Below, one piece after another: positions 44,188 through 57,234 of a stretch of 64,000 nucleotides of DNA. Made by a program: the position numbers and the translations under genes. The stretch covers positions 59,235,501-59,299,500 of the forward strand of contig CM027378.1 in the NCBI GenBank assembly GCA_015680905.1. The letters are read 5' to 3'. Every line of letters starts with the position of its first letter. Within the stretch, counting starts at the first letter, position 1. This DNA is from Coptis chinensis (Eukaryota > Streptophyta > Magnoliopsida > Ranunculales > Ranunculaceae). The notes under the pieces are model-generated. The model did no database searches, had not been told where the DNA came from, and was given only the letters and a program-made list of their open reading frames with translations.

Positions 44188-46322
44188 TGATAAGCACCCA
44201 AAACTGTACTATAAAACCCCGTAGAGACATAACATTTCGGTTAATTTTGTGCTAAATAATCATAAAATAATCGTATTTTCGTGCTTTTGCAGGTTTGAGC
44301 AACTATCGTACAAATGATGATAAAGCCAACATATAAGCATGTAATAGGGAGTATACATAAGCTTTCTGATCAAGCCCATGTGAAGCCCAACAAATCCGGA
44401 CTAAATCCTAAAGACTCAAGCAGTACATAATCCAGTCAGAAACGAGATTATGTGCACAGAAGCATCAAACTGTCGAAGCTCATATCTCTTAAACCAGGAC
44501 TCCGAATGCGACAAGTGAGCTGCTCAGACGATCAATGCGACAAACTCTACGCATAGGCGGGAAGTTGCAAAAATGTCAAAAGACCAGACCGCCACTGGAC
44601 ACAACACATGGACCCACCATATGGGCCCGTAAGATTTGATGAGTCATCATGCAAGACAAAATAATTGGTGCAAATAATTGGTGCAAAAGTGACACCTTGC
44701 ATGTAATTAATGAGATTAGGTGCTAATAATTAAAAGAAAGCAAGGTGTCAAATTTTTGGAGTGTGTGGGTAAGAAGGAAGTAAATGTGGTTTTGTGTTTC
44801 ACGTGAAAAAAAATGAGATTTCTCTCAAATGGAGAAGAAAACAAAACAAGGGGGGATGCACTACATTTACTACATTGACTCTTGTTCCATTTCAATGACT
44901 AGTCTTTATGTTTTTAGTTTTTTAGTTTTTGGTTTTTAAGAAAAAAAGCTTGTAACATGTTAATGGTGGAAAACACTTGCTAGTTCTAATAAAAACTTCT
45001 TTCTTTCTTAGGTAATTAGGTTGTTTTACATTCCTTTCTTTCTCTCTATCTCTTATTACTTATCTAGCTATCTTGTAACTTGAAACAAATCCAAGGATCA
45101 TGAGCTGAAATCCTCCAAGGTGGAGGATTAATTAATGAAGCTCATGAGAGGATTCGTTAAAATTTCTTAGAAGTAGGATTCACCGCCTGAACTTAATGAC
45201 ACATATAGCACATTACCCCAAAATGGTAGTGTCAGACCAAACTTGAGACCTGGAAATTTAGAAGGACTCGCGTGCACCTTCCTTTTTATGCCTGGGCTAG
45301 CCGCGCGCGCGAGTTTTCTCTAATCTCTTCTTTTAATAGTTAATAGGATTATGTTGTATGAGTTTAGGAGTTGAGATGGGATTTCAGAGATGAAACCCCA
45401 GTTCAACTTCTTAGAGATGAGTCCATTTTGCTAGGGATCGACGCTCAAGCCGGTTCGGGTTTGATAATGAACCCAAAACAGCTTAGAGATGGTGGTAATC
45501 CGATACGAAGATAGGATAATATGACCTTGCATGAGCAGCATGATTCTCCACCTTTTCTTTCCCTTTGAATATCTTAGGAAAAACACTAGGTTTTTACCTT
45601 TTTTGTTGTATTTCGCATGTTTAAGCATCCGTTAGGATTTAAATAATATAACTAATCTTAGCTAGTAAACCAAAATGAATCTTACTCACTAGTTTCTCTA
45701 CTTAGAGCACAATAAAGTTGTACGCTGTCCTAGTATTTATGTTGGTTCAAATTCTTTCTCGAATTAGACGCACGAAGACGTGAGTAAGGACTTAAGTCTA
45801 TGCCAAACGGAAACGAGGTTTTGTATCTTTAGACCGCAAAAGTGTAGAGATCAAATGGCATCGCTGCCATTCTAAAGAACCAAGGACCTGTGCTTGCAAA
45901 CTGGAATTGCTCCAAGGGGAAACCCCCCACTCTCATCCTTTCAATCATTTCAATTTCCTGTTTTTCTACGTTTTTTTGTTTTGAACTTTTTCCAGCGTTT
46001 TGGACCTGACCACATATCGGATTTTTCGTGGTAGGAACCAAAAAGTTAGGACCTAGAAAATCATCTATACACTGCTGTAAGACTATTGTAAAAATTTGAG
46101 ACTTTTGTACCGGATTACTGTGCGTGCGCGGTCCTGGACTCGTGTCCGCCATTATACCCTCGCGTGCGCGGGTGGTTGAAACCTTAACCTGCTCGATTTT
46201 CATTAGCAACACCTACTGATCTATTTCATTCTAGTAAAGGGTCTAAGTTTCTGATCTTGCCAAAGCTACTTCAAATTGACCTTTGGTGTTCGGGACGTCC
46301 ACGTGTTGAAACGACAGTATCA
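44188..46322 (+). repeat. R5 LTR (5'), inserted into R4 pol
   Basis: Starts TGATAAGCACCCAAAACTG at 44188 directly after the R4 RT fragment; the five bases before it (GTTCT) would be the target duplication. It ends GACAGTATCA at 46322, followed by a degenerate primer site TGGCGGCTTTGC at 46329. At 2.1 kb it is longer than the other LTRs and only the first 20 or so bases match them closely, so it is another subfamily. Open frames inside (45829-46212, 45431-45628) are chance. Confidence 0.65.
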
Positions 46323-46534
46323 TTTCTTTGGCGGCTTTGCAAGACGCTGTAGGTTCCAAATTTTATAATATTTTTGCATGATTCACATGTACATAGTTAT
46401 TATGTCGTAAAGAATGGACTATCTTTTGCGTATTAGATTAATAATATGTATGAATCATGTCAATACCCCTGTGAGGTATATATATATATATATATGCGGA
46501 TAAATGGTTATGAATTGCATATTAATGTATATAT
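46323..46534 (+). other. R5 interior start with primer-site relic and (TA)n
   Basis: Contains TTTGGCGGCTTTGCAAGACG (primer site relic) and a short TA microsatellite at 46477-46495. CACTA-2 begins at 46535, so the rest of R5 may lie beyond CACTA-2 outside the window. Confidence 0.5.
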
Positions 46535-46910
46535 CACTACAACAAATATGACATATGACGTCACTAATTTTAGATCACTTTCAGCTAAGTGATGTCATAT
46601 GAAAACTATGACATCACTTTTCTCAGTATGTGATGTAATAATTATCACAATTTTTTTTTAACATCACTTATTTGAAAGACTGATATAGTAGAGTTATACA
46701 ACATCATTTTAATAAGTGATGTCGTGATAGTGATATAGTAACATTTTTTTACGTCACTCGCCATGGCACTTAAAAAGTGATGTAATATCTATGTATTCAA
46801 CATCAATTTAAAAGTGTTGTCACTCACCGTGTCACTTATAAAGTGATGTAATATCTATGTATTCAACATCACTTTAAAAGTGACTTTGTCAAGTTTTGGA
46901 AATCACTTCC
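46535..46910 (+). repeat. CACTA-2 left terminus and subterminal repeats
   Basis: Repeated GTGATGT / ACATCACTT motifs in both orientations: AAGTGATGTCATATG, GTGATGTAATAATTATC, AACATCACTTATTTG, AAGTGATGTCGTGATAG, AAAGTGATGTAATATCTATG (twice, at about 46773 and 46838). These are the expected sites for the element's own DNA-binding protein. Confidence 0.85.
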
Positions 46911-48385
46911 AGAAGTGTTATTATTAATATACCTATTAATTATTAAGTTAATTAGTTAGAAAAAACTATCTAAAAATAAATTAGGTTAAATAGAAATAAA
47001 ACAGGCGCGTGATTGGTTCGCCCATAAACGAGAAATAAAAAATAAAAGCCCGCGATTTTTTCTACTAAATATATTTTGGCTTCCCCAGTTAGAATCGAAA
47101 GATCATCAAAAAATTAGAAATAGAAATTAAACAGCCATTGGTTTGCTCGACTAGCCTTAAACGAAAATTAGAAATAAAAAACCGCGAATTTGATACCGAA
47201 AATTTTGGTTTCCCGCTGAGAGAACTTGGTATAAGTTATACTTACGGCAAACTGGTATGGGAAAAGCTAGAAAGTCGGCTGAAAATTATTGCGAATCAGG
47301 TTTGTTTCTTCTTCCTTTCTTCCTCTCCTCTTGATTTTATTCTCATATACATTAACTAATTCATACTTTGTTTTCACGATTTCTTCAAAAAAAGAATCAT
47401 CTTTTTCAGTAGATCTTACACGTGAGCGAAGGAAGAACGCAAACAGGTTCATTCTTTTTTCTTGCCCCCTCTCCGTACTCGATTTCCCGATCTTTTTATT
47501 CAATATATTTGTGTTTGTCTGGTGGTGTGATAAATTTTTAGTGTTTTTCAATTGGTTGTTTTTCTACTGTATGTTCTTTGAAGATGGGGAAGTTTCCATA
47601 TCACCATCATTAACGAAATCATCTCGTACTTTCGTCTTCATCGTATCATATACTACTTAGTGGACTTCTCGCTCTGCTTTTACTCATATCTGCTCTGTGC
47701 GAATCATTAAAATGTACTGTAAAGGCATACACCAATAACCCGCCAAGAAAAAAAAAACAATCTTGCTCTACAACTTGTACTACTAAAGGACGCAATTCGT
47801 GACTATTGTCATTGTTTGTATTGTTATCAAGATAATTATCAGTAAGGATAATTTTCGGGGGCCAAAGAGCGAGGTAAGTTACTTCATTGTTCTTTTTAAA
47901 ATTGTTACTTCATTCGTGGGCAACAGTAATGTCTGATTACGGAATAAAAGGGATACATGTAAAGACTGTGTTATATTATTTAACGAATGGGGGATTTGAA
48001 ATGTCAGCAATGAAATCAATTAACTTTAAGTTTACGGTTTCAATGATGAAGTTACCTTTCTTGAGTTTTGGTAACAAAGAACTTAAAGTTACTTTCTCGG
48101 TGGTAAACTTGAATTGATTTAAGTGTTTAAGTTATTTTCACTATTGGAAAACTTAAATAGAAATAATTTGAATAAATGACTTATGACAGATTAATATATT
48201 TCCGACCTACCTCTATGTATGAATTGTATATGTATATAAGTTCTGAACAACTCTACAATAATAAGAAATTGTCGAGGCACAATTTTTTGCCATTAAAACC
48301 GCCCAAGATTAAATGGTAATGATGTTCGATTCTTATACATCTAGGTGCTACTCTTCGATATAGTAGGTTCAATATAAGCGACGTT
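46911..48385 (+). other. CACTA-2 leader region, no coding signal
   Basis: AT-rich upstream region of the transposase gene, with a near repeat of ATTAGAAATAGAAATTAAAC / AATTAGAAATAAAAAACCGC around 47113 and 47164. Short frames (47289-47660 and others) look non-coding: low-complexity, Phe/Ser/Leu-rich. Confidence 0.5.
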
Positions 48386-51182
48386 ATGGACAAGACTTGG
48401 AGAACTTTAAACAGGTTAAATAGTTTATACTTATATTACTTTATTTGAAACAAGTGCTTATTACTATGTACATATATCATTAACTATACTGAAATTTTCC
48501 AGAGCTAGTGATGAGTACGAAGATGCTGTTAATGAATTCATCGAATTCGCTATGGCTCCTTTGATGGATAAAACAAGCATTAGATGTCCGTGCATTAGTT
48601 GCAAAAACTTTAACCATTTGAGTCCCAACATTGTAAAAGACCATTTGATCATTGAGGGTATTGATATGACTTATGATCCTTTTGTTTTGCATGGAGAAGA
48701 AGGGCAAGTGCATGTAGTAGATGAAAGAGTTGAAACTACAGACTTTAACCTCACTGAGACTTATGAGATGCTTAAAGCGACAAAATGAGAGTAATAAGAA
48801 AGAAGAGTTTTACGGTGATCCAAAAAGAAGCCAAATTCCAAAAGGCAGTTGAGGAGTCTAAAAGGCCATTGTATGAAGGTTGTAGCAAGTATACGAAGTT
48901 AGAAGCAGTTGTTACGCTATATAGCATAAAAGCTAAACATGGTTTGTCTAATAGAGGTTTTACTGAGTTTTAGAGGCGTTGAAGGATATGTTTCCGGAGG
49001 GTAATGTTATTCCAAAGTCAAATAATTCAGCAAGCATTTGTTAAGGAAGTTTGACTTGGATTATAAGCAAATCGACGATGTGTAAATGATTGCATGTTAT
49101 ATTAATCGGTGATTTTAAAATGATGTGAGTGTCGAAAAGTGCAAGACTACACGATGGAAAACTGATCCTCATACTAAAAAGTACGAGAAGGTTCCAAAGA
49201 AAGGTTTTGAGGTACTTTCCTATTATTCCAAGGTTCAAGAGGATGTTTGATCTATCGAAATGGCAAAACAGTTGACATGGCATGCATCCAATGAGAGTAC
49301 TGATGGAAACATGCGTCATCCGGTTGATAGTCCTGCATGGAAACATATTGATAGAAGTTGGCCCTCTTTTGGTGATGAAGCACGAAATCTTCGACCGGGC
49401 GTTGTCTGGCGGCGGTGTCAATCCTCATCGTGACTCTTAGCTCGAGGTATAGTTGTTGGCGATCATTTTGGCAATATATAACTTACCTCCTTGGATGTGC
49501 ATGCGAAAGAAGTATTTGATGTTGACATTGATAATCCCCGGTCCTAGCCAGCCAGGTAATGACATAGATGTTTATTTAAAGCCACTGATTGATGACCTGC
49601 TACTTTTGTGGACAGATGGTGTAGAAACGTATGACGCATACCAAAAATCCACCTTCACATTAAGGTCTGTTTTAATGTGGACCATTAATGATTTTCCAGC
49701 ATTTGGAAACCTAGCTGGATGTTCAACGAAGGGCAGATTAGCATGTCCTAGGTGTGGCGTTAATACATGTGCAGATTGGCTAAAGTATAGCAGGAAATTC
49801 TCTTACATGGGAAGTCGTAGGTTCCTTCCAGATGATCATCCATATCGTTTGAAGAAAAGTTGGTTTAATAGGAAGCAAGAACACGGGCTAAGCGGTTCCT
49901 TTGAAGTCCGATGAGATTTTTACTCGGGTAAAATCTATAGAAAATGATTGGGGGAAAGATCTGGAAAAGAATTTGAGAGATGATTGGGGAAAACCTATAG
50001 GAAAGAAAAAAAGAAAACGTGGAAAGGGCAGACAAGGTAAGCAAAAAAAACTAGAGGTGCAAAATTGTGGAAGAAACAATCTGTATTTTTGATTTGCCAT
50101 CTTGGAGATTTCTTTTGTTAACTCATAATCTAGATGTTATGCATATAGAGAAAAACATTTGTGAAAGTTTGCTTTCGAACTTTGTTGAATCTGAAAAAAA
50201 AAATCAAAGGATAACCTTAAATCTAGGAAAGACTTGGAAGAAATGGGATTAAGACTGACTTACACCCTATACAGAATAGGAGTAGAACTTTACTTCACGC
50301 ATCACAATGCACCTTGTTAAAGAGTGAGAAGCAAATTTTTTGTGAAAGGTTGAGCTATTTGAAGTTGCACGATGGGTATAGTTCCAATATATCATACCGT
50401 GTTTCCTTGTCTGACTATGCTAAATATGACTTGAAGTCTCATGATTACCATGTATTAATGCAACAACTGTTGCCTTTGTCCTTGCGGAATCTCTTACCAA
50501 AAAGGCCTAGGAATGCAATTTTCAGACTCTGTTCATTCTTTAATGAACTATGTCAAAGGACTATTGATAAGGAAAAAATGGAACAAATGGAGGATGAAGT
50601 TGTAGTGACAATGTGCTTACTAGAAAGATATTTTCCTCCATCTTTCTTTGACATTATGGTACACTTGACGCTTCATCTTGTGCGGGAGGTGTGCCTTGGA
50701 GGACCGGTGCAATTTCGATGGATGTATCCCTTTGAAAGGTATTATTTTTTTTATATTTCCCTGTTATTACTACAATATATTTTAGCTAAAAGATACACCT
50801 TTTAGTTTGTAGAGTGTTGCATTCTAAACATTTGATTATTCATCGAGTATAGGCATATGAAGGATTTGAAAGCAAGTGTAAGGAATCATGCAAGGCCGAG
50901 GGGTGCATGGTAGAGAATGTAACTTGGGTGAAGAGAGTGTAATTTTTTTTTTCCGAGCATATGAAGCGAGTTGATATTAATAATGACCAACCAAGTAGAA
51001 ATGAAGACTATAATGATGAGTCCACAAAATCCCAGTATTCTTGAAGGTAAGCCACTATTGAAGGGGACAATTATTACATTAACAAGAGACATGGTTGAAG
51101 CAAAGCACATCGTTGCATTTTGTTCAATTTCGAGGAAGTTCACCATTACATTGAGTAAGTTAATATGTTTAATGTGAAAACT

Positions 51183-51866
<684 letters not shown>

Positions 51867-52075
51867 TGGATTGGCTCTCGGATGGACCTTGTTGCGATGC
51901 TTGGAGCTATAAAGGTTATTTGATAAATGGCTACCGCTTCCACATAAAGGATGGAGAAAAAGGAACTCAAAACTCGAGTGTCATTGTCACTAGTAGCTTG
52001 TGTAGGGCAAGTGCTAAAGACACCGGACAAATCGAGGAAGATGTGACATATTATGGTGTGATAAAAAACAGATAA

Positions 52076-52712
52076 TTTTGCTAGATTATGGTGTTTTTCA
52101 GTACCCATTATTTAATTGTGATTGGGCAAACGTAGGGAAGTGGGATCAAAGTAGAAGAGGGATTCACATTAGTTAATCTGCATCAAAGTTTAACACACAA
52201 GCAAGACCCTTTTATCCTTGCATCCCAAGCTGAACCAGTTTTCTACTCACGAGAATCACATGACAGCAGTTGGTTTGTGGTTTTGAAAGCACCTTCTCAT
52301 GGATTCCGTGATTTTGAATGTAGTACGGAGGAGGACCTTAGCAATGTGCTTGCACCACCACCCTTTTGCAAGTGTGGAGCTAGTTAATGACATCGAAGGT
52401 GATGTAGAAGGCGAAGTCTATAAGCGTCAAGATTGTGAGGGAACTTGGGTGCTACAAAAAAAAAGAAATAGAGTGTAATTGGGTCTGTTTGTTTTCATTT
52501 TGTCCATTTAGACTGATTATTATGTGGTTTTTGTTTTTGTCTATTTAGTTATTGACTTTATTATGTTTTGTGAGTGCTTCTTATAATGGTGCAAGGCATG
52601 TTGTGTTATGGTCATGATCAAATTATGTACTTTATTTTACCTAAGTGCCATGTATATGATTGTTTTGTTTTTTGCTGTACGTATTTTCTAATCTTTTCAA
52701 TGCATGTGAAGA
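52076..52712 (+). other. CACTA-2 interval between transposase and second gene
   Basis: The first part (to about 52480) is tnp2 3' coding remnant in shifted frames: ILASQAEPVFYSRE, WFVVLKAP, VELVNDIEGDVEGEV. The rest is a T-rich intergenic spacer with no gene. Confidence 0.5.
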
Positions 52713-55319
52713 ATGGCAAAGGAAAAGACTAGAGAACTAACCCCGGTAAGATATTTTGATTCTCTCTCAATTTTTTTATTCGTCTTTGTATTTGTAGTAT
52801 TTTAATTTTGTTTTCTTCTGTTTGTTTTGATTTTCTAGTACCAAAAAGCGGCAAGAGCTAAGGTTCAAAAGTTTAAAAGTGGACGTGCACATTCAGGTTT
52901 GTGTATATTGTTAATTTCCACTTAGAAAAATAATTATGCTTCGGTTGTGATTGTGTCATTAAGGTGTGGTTGTAAGTATATTAAACCAATTTATTTTGTC
53001 ATGTACAAGGTTCCAAAAGTCCAAATAAAGTTTATGGTAAGAAAGTTCAAGAAGTGGAAAGGTTGCCAAGGGATATGGAAAAGCTACCAAGTGAGCAACA
53101 AAATGGAAATCATGACCTGGAAATGGAAGATGATGAATGGTTGGAAAACCACTATGAAAATGACTACTGAAGGAGAAGGTAATGCATCGGAAGGTTCGAA
53201 TGATCTTGACCAACCAATACCGGGGGCGACAAACTGAATCAATTGGATCCAAAAGCTCAAAAACTTGTGCTTGACTTTAATGAAAAAGGTCTACCTATAG
53301 GTCCTAATTGAACTTTATAGTTAGCTTATTTGGGCAAAGTAGCAAGGGATCAGCTCCAATTGGCTATCCTACTTGGCATAAAGTAACACCGAGATTAAGG
53401 ACAAAATGTGGACTGTTATAAAGGTAAATTTCTTTATTTACATGGCAAGTTATATATTATTAAAGAAATATAGTAATATTTGTTTATGCATCTTTACAAA
53501 CAACATTTTGTAGCACCGTAGCGTGCTAGAAAACAGACTTTTAAGTCTATTGGGAAGCTCGGCGTGGGTTCAAAACAAAATTGAGATCAAGAATTTATGA
53601 TGCATATGATCTTGACCAAGCTAGAATTGCACATTGCCCAACTGATGTAAAACTACCTGATTGGAAAGCATTTGTTGCAAATTGTTCACGTGAAGGATAC
53701 AAGGTATTCATCATACATTATATGGGTTATAAAATCCATTTTGCATATCAAGACTCATATATTATTTTTTTTTGTAGAAACTAAGGGAAAATGGGAAGAA
53801 GGCAGTTCAACACCACAAGATGCCCCATACTTGTAGTCGTAAAGGTTATGCAAGATTGGAAGATGAGTTGGTAATTAAATGATCTATTTTTGACTTGTGA
53901 AGATTTTTCCCCTTAAGAGTACTTAATATATATATGTGAAATGTTTTATTTACTTGTTTTGTAGAGGCGTAAAAAGGATAAGATTGGTAAGCCTGTTACA
54001 AGAGGTACTGTATGGGTTGCAGGCCACAAGAGGAAAAATGGAGAACCAGTAAATGAGTTTGCTAAAGAGAAAATAGTATGTCGTTCACTGTTCATAAAAT
54101 ATTTTCTAAGATAAAAGGCATGCTTATTCGATTTCCATGCGACTCTAGTTATATTATTTATTCTTGTTGTTGTTGTTGTTGCTGTTATAGGATAAGTTGA
54201 ATGAAATAGACTGTGATATAGAATGTGGAAGAGGAGATGCCCTCTCACAAGTTTTAGGTCCTGATCCTAATGGGCATGCACGTGGAGTGGGATATGGAGT
54301 TACTCCATCTACTTTGTATGGTATCCAACAATGCAATGGGAGGATGAGTGAATTGCAGGAGAAATATGATGATGTATTGGAAGAAATGTCTTCTATCAAG
54401 AAACTTGTTGCCAAACTATTGAATAGTGAAGAGGTATTCCAATTTGTTTGGGGATTCCATATATACTTTTGTTTTGATTTACTAACATCAAAATTATTTT
54501 CAGCCAAACCATTCGTCTGTTCAACCTTCCCCAGAGGTGGCAATGAACCCTCAAAGTCCATCTTCCCAAAGCAATCACAATCTGAATTATGTATGTATAC
54601 AATGTTGGATTCTATTTTTTTTTTTTTTTAATTTCAAATTCCTAGATTTACATTTATATTATTGTTTCCTTTATATGTTTTCGCATACAGGGGACGGACT
54701 AAATCGAAAGATGTGTCTACTGAAAGATCTCTTGAGGGTCGACGTGACCACCAAAGTCCATCTGCCCCAAGCAATCAAAATTCAGTAAGTTTTCCATGTT
54801 AAATCCTATTTCATTAAATTTGAAATTTTCATTGCTTTTTTATATTTTCCCTTTCATGTTTTCGTACAGGGTGGGGCTAAATCCAAAGTTGTATCTACGC
54901 AAAGACCTACTCATCAGGCTCAACGTGACCATCAAAGTCCATCTGCCCAAAGCAATCAAAATCTGATTTCCGTATGTTATCCTTGCTAAATGCTATTTCA
55001 TTTAATATGTGAATTTCTAGAGTCATGTATGTATATCTTTTTGTTTTCATACAGGGTACTAAATCCAAAGTTGTGAAGTGCAAGTTGTTTAGACTTGTTC
55101 CTGAAGATGTCGCGGGCGTAAGGATTGTGGTATCTCGATGATCCCAAAGAGCCTACTGATGCATACTAAGCCTTTAGGCCCCGGTTATTCAAAGGTTTCG
55201 TTGAAGTTGCAATTCAAAAGGATGCGCTACTTGTTAGGGGGAATAACGCTTTGAAGGCGATAGAAGATTCTGTCTCTAGTTTTGTGGCTTGGCCAACCAA
55301 TTCCTTAATTAAGTTGTGA
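52713..55319 (+). pseudogene. CACTA-2 second gene (plant Ptta/En/Spm transposase family)
   Basis: Likely the accessory DNA-binding protein that recognises the subterminal repeats. About ten exons with GT-AG borders: 52713 MAKEKTRELTP; about 52840 YQKAARAKVQKFKSGRAHS; about 53009-53310 acidic region; SYLGKVARDQL-like block; 53512-53703 LRSRIYDAYDLDQARIAHCP and LPDWKAFVANCSREGYK; 53779-53870 KLRENGKKAVQHHKMPHTCS; 53965-54076 RGTVWVAGHKRKNGEPVNEF; 54192-54432 DALSQVLGPDPNGHARGVGY plus a coiled coil (MSELQEKYDDVLEEMSSIKK); three repeated exons (54503-54972); final exon ending IEDSVSSFVAWPTNSLIKL, stop 55317-55319. It is better preserved than tnp2, with a few shifts near 53170, 53330 and 55135. 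Confidence 0.8.
54503..54972 (+). repeat. Triplicated exon in the CACTA-2 second gene
   Basis: Three successive exons, about 180 bp apart, encode variants of the same peptide ending QSPSSQSNHN, QSPSAPSNQN and QSPSAQSNQN, preceded in the last two by a (T/A)KSK(D/V)V motif. The introns between them also match (TTTTCGCATACAG, TTTTCGTACAG, TTTTCATACAG). A fourth GTKSKVVKC start follows at 55055. Confidence 0.8.
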
Positions 55320-56060
55320 TGTGCACTCAATTTTAAGAGCTAGTCTTTTGTTGTTTGAAAACACTTAAATTTTGAAGACCTTTTAATTATCGTGTTTGGG
55401 CAGTTGTGTTAGTTGGAATTGGACTCAATGAATGGTGAATGGTTTAAATTCTTCCACTTGGTGCTATATGTATCTGTTTTCTTTGTTATTCTTAGCTTTG
55501 TTATTGATCACGTTTTGGGGCTTTAGAACTAATCATTTATTCATATATCCATCTTGATTGTTCTCTATTGCTTCTTGCAAGCCAACACTTTTAACTCCGC
55601 CTTTGTAAAGTTGTCGCTAGCTTTACAATGCGGTCCCAAGCCCGGATAAAGGAGGAGGGTAAAGGGAAGAGTATAGGGTATTGCAATTAAAATTCTTTTT
55701 AAAATATATCAAAGTTTGGGAGTGAAGCAGATGATCTACTCACTGTAACACGGTATTTATTTCACTTTTTTGTATTTCCTTTTATGTTAGAACCAAAAAT
55801 CTTGTTACTCATTAGTTCTAACTACTTTTATTCGAATGTGAAGCGAGAGAGTTTCGAGAAAATCACATTTTATCGGGTTTCTTCTATCATTCAAACTAAT
55901 TTTATGGTTCCGATTGCTAGTATTGTTGATCTATTCTAAATATATCAAGGTATGCAATTTGTCTTGTTAGGATCTCCCTGATATCATGGCAACATATAGT
56001 TGTCGAATTGAAGCTGATAAATAGAAAGCGATGACGGATATGTGAAAGTAGACCTCTTTA
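55320..56060. other. Interval after CACTA-2 gene 2; possible RTE-LINE leader
   Basis: No ORF. At 55610-55670 the text TTTACAATGCGGTCCCAAGC then CCGGATAAAGGAGGAGGGT resembles, from memory, the leader of plant RTE-type LINEs; this was not verified. The remainder is AT-rich and unassigned, and includes what would be the 3' untranslated part of the second gene. Confidence 0.3.
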
Positions 56061-56515
56061 GAGCATTTGCAATGCAGGTGATAGTTTTCACCCCCTCTAT
56101 GACCGCCACCTCCTCACTTTTCACCCCCTCTATCACCAACCCGGTGATAAACAAAGGTGAATGCAATGCAAAGGTGATAAAAAGAGACGGGATGTTGGAT
56201 TCCGTCCGGACATAAAAATGAAAAAATACTGGCGGAATGAAACATCCCGCCTGAAATTTAAAAAAAAAAAAAAAACCGAAAAATCATGCGAGGACGGAAT
56301 CTAACATCCCGTCGAAAAAACCCATTTTAAAAAAACACACGAGGCGGAATCCAACATCCCGTCCGAAGTTAACAAGTCAATGATAAACTTCGGTGGAAGG
56401 TTTCACCTTGTTTTGAACTTCGGAAAACTATCACCGAAGTTTATATAAAAGACTTTTAGAGGAAAGTAGGTGATAGTTATCACTTCCCCCTCTATCACCT
56501 GCATTGCAAATGCTC
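56061..56515. mobile_element. MITE-1, 455 bp
   Basis: Terminal inverted repeats GAGCATTTGCAATGCAGGTG and, at the right end, CACCTGCATTGCAAATGCTC, perfect over at least 20 bp. Both ends are flanked by TTTA. Four copies of a 21-bp internal motif of form G(A/G)CGGAATC-AACATCCCG occur (56186 inverted, 56231, 56293, 56343). No coding capacity. The superfamily is uncertain: the short A/T-rich duplication would suit PIF/Harbinger or Tc1/mariner-type MITEs. Confidence 0.85.
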
Positions 56516-57127
56516 TTTATATGGCATACTTGTAGTGACCATGTTTGCTCAGAGAAAACAGTTAGTGTTTCCGCCCTTTATTTTTTCATTTTAGAATCAT
56601 GTCCATCTTATAAAGCGGAGTTGGTGCTTAAAGCGACCTCACATCTATAAAACTTTAGTGTTTTGCCTTTCTACTCTACGGTTGTCGCCTCAAAAAGACT
56701 TGCATGCTAGTATTAGAAAGAGACCAAATAACCTTTTGGTTACCATAATTTCCTTTTTCCCATATATTTCATTGATAATATCCAAATAGTCTTATTTCTT
56801 GCCGTTAATCTTTAAAGTATCCAACTGAGACGGGTTACTTTTTTTTTATACACTAAATTGGACTGTTTATGTACTCAAAGTCATGTTAATAACTTTTGTA
56901 CTTGATCTATTCAGGGATATCACTAAAGGGACATCCGTTAAGAAAAAAGAAGAAATTGAAACTCTGCGGCGTTCAATTACATAGACACAAAGGATGTGAG
57001 GTCTGAATGCCAATATGTGTTACTAGGCTTCCATTCTTTCTATTGGTGAAATATTTGAACCATTGATTTGATATAATAAGATGGCCTTACTAAGTCTTTT
57101 ATGAAATCGGTGATTTTGGTGGTCCAT
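56516..57127. other. Unassigned interval before the gene-fragment cluster
   Basis: AT-rich, no supported gene. It contains the CACTA-like tip TTGTAGTG at 56530-56537, discussed with CACTA-2. Confidence 0.4.
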
Positions 57128-57234
57128 AGGGTAATGATAGGTACGTGGAATGTTCTTTGGACGACCTCCGGTGAGAATCTTGAGATTGATGGCTGGCTTT
57201 GTTTGGAAGAACCCGCAGACATGTACATTCTCGG
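57128..57234 (+). pseudogene. Inositol polyphosphate 5-phosphatase exon fragment
   Basis: Reads RVMIGTWNVLWTTSGENLEI then DGWLCLEEPADMYILG and ends at a GTGAGT donor. The G-T-W-N-V start, DxW-L and EPADMY-ILG are the opening of the catalytic domain of plant type 5-phosphatases, which remove the 5-phosphate from inositol phosphates and phosphoinositides. The next motif expected (FQEIVPL) is not found after the donor, so only one exon was taken. The open frame on the opposite strand (57411-57040) is a shadow. Confidence 0.65.

Noticed and set aside
45829..46212. 127-residue open frame on the minus strand inside the R5 LTR
   Set aside because: It lies within LTR sequence, has no family features and no supporting context.
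47289..47660. 123-residue frame as a CACTA-2 exon
   Set aside because: Phe/Ser-rich low-complexity text with no match to CACTA proteins, upstream of the real first exon at 48386.
56530..56537. TTGTAGTG as the right terminus of CACTA-2
   Set aside because: Only about eight bases match the left tip, there are no subterminal GTGATGT repeats beside it, and the flanking triplets (TAT and ACC) differ.
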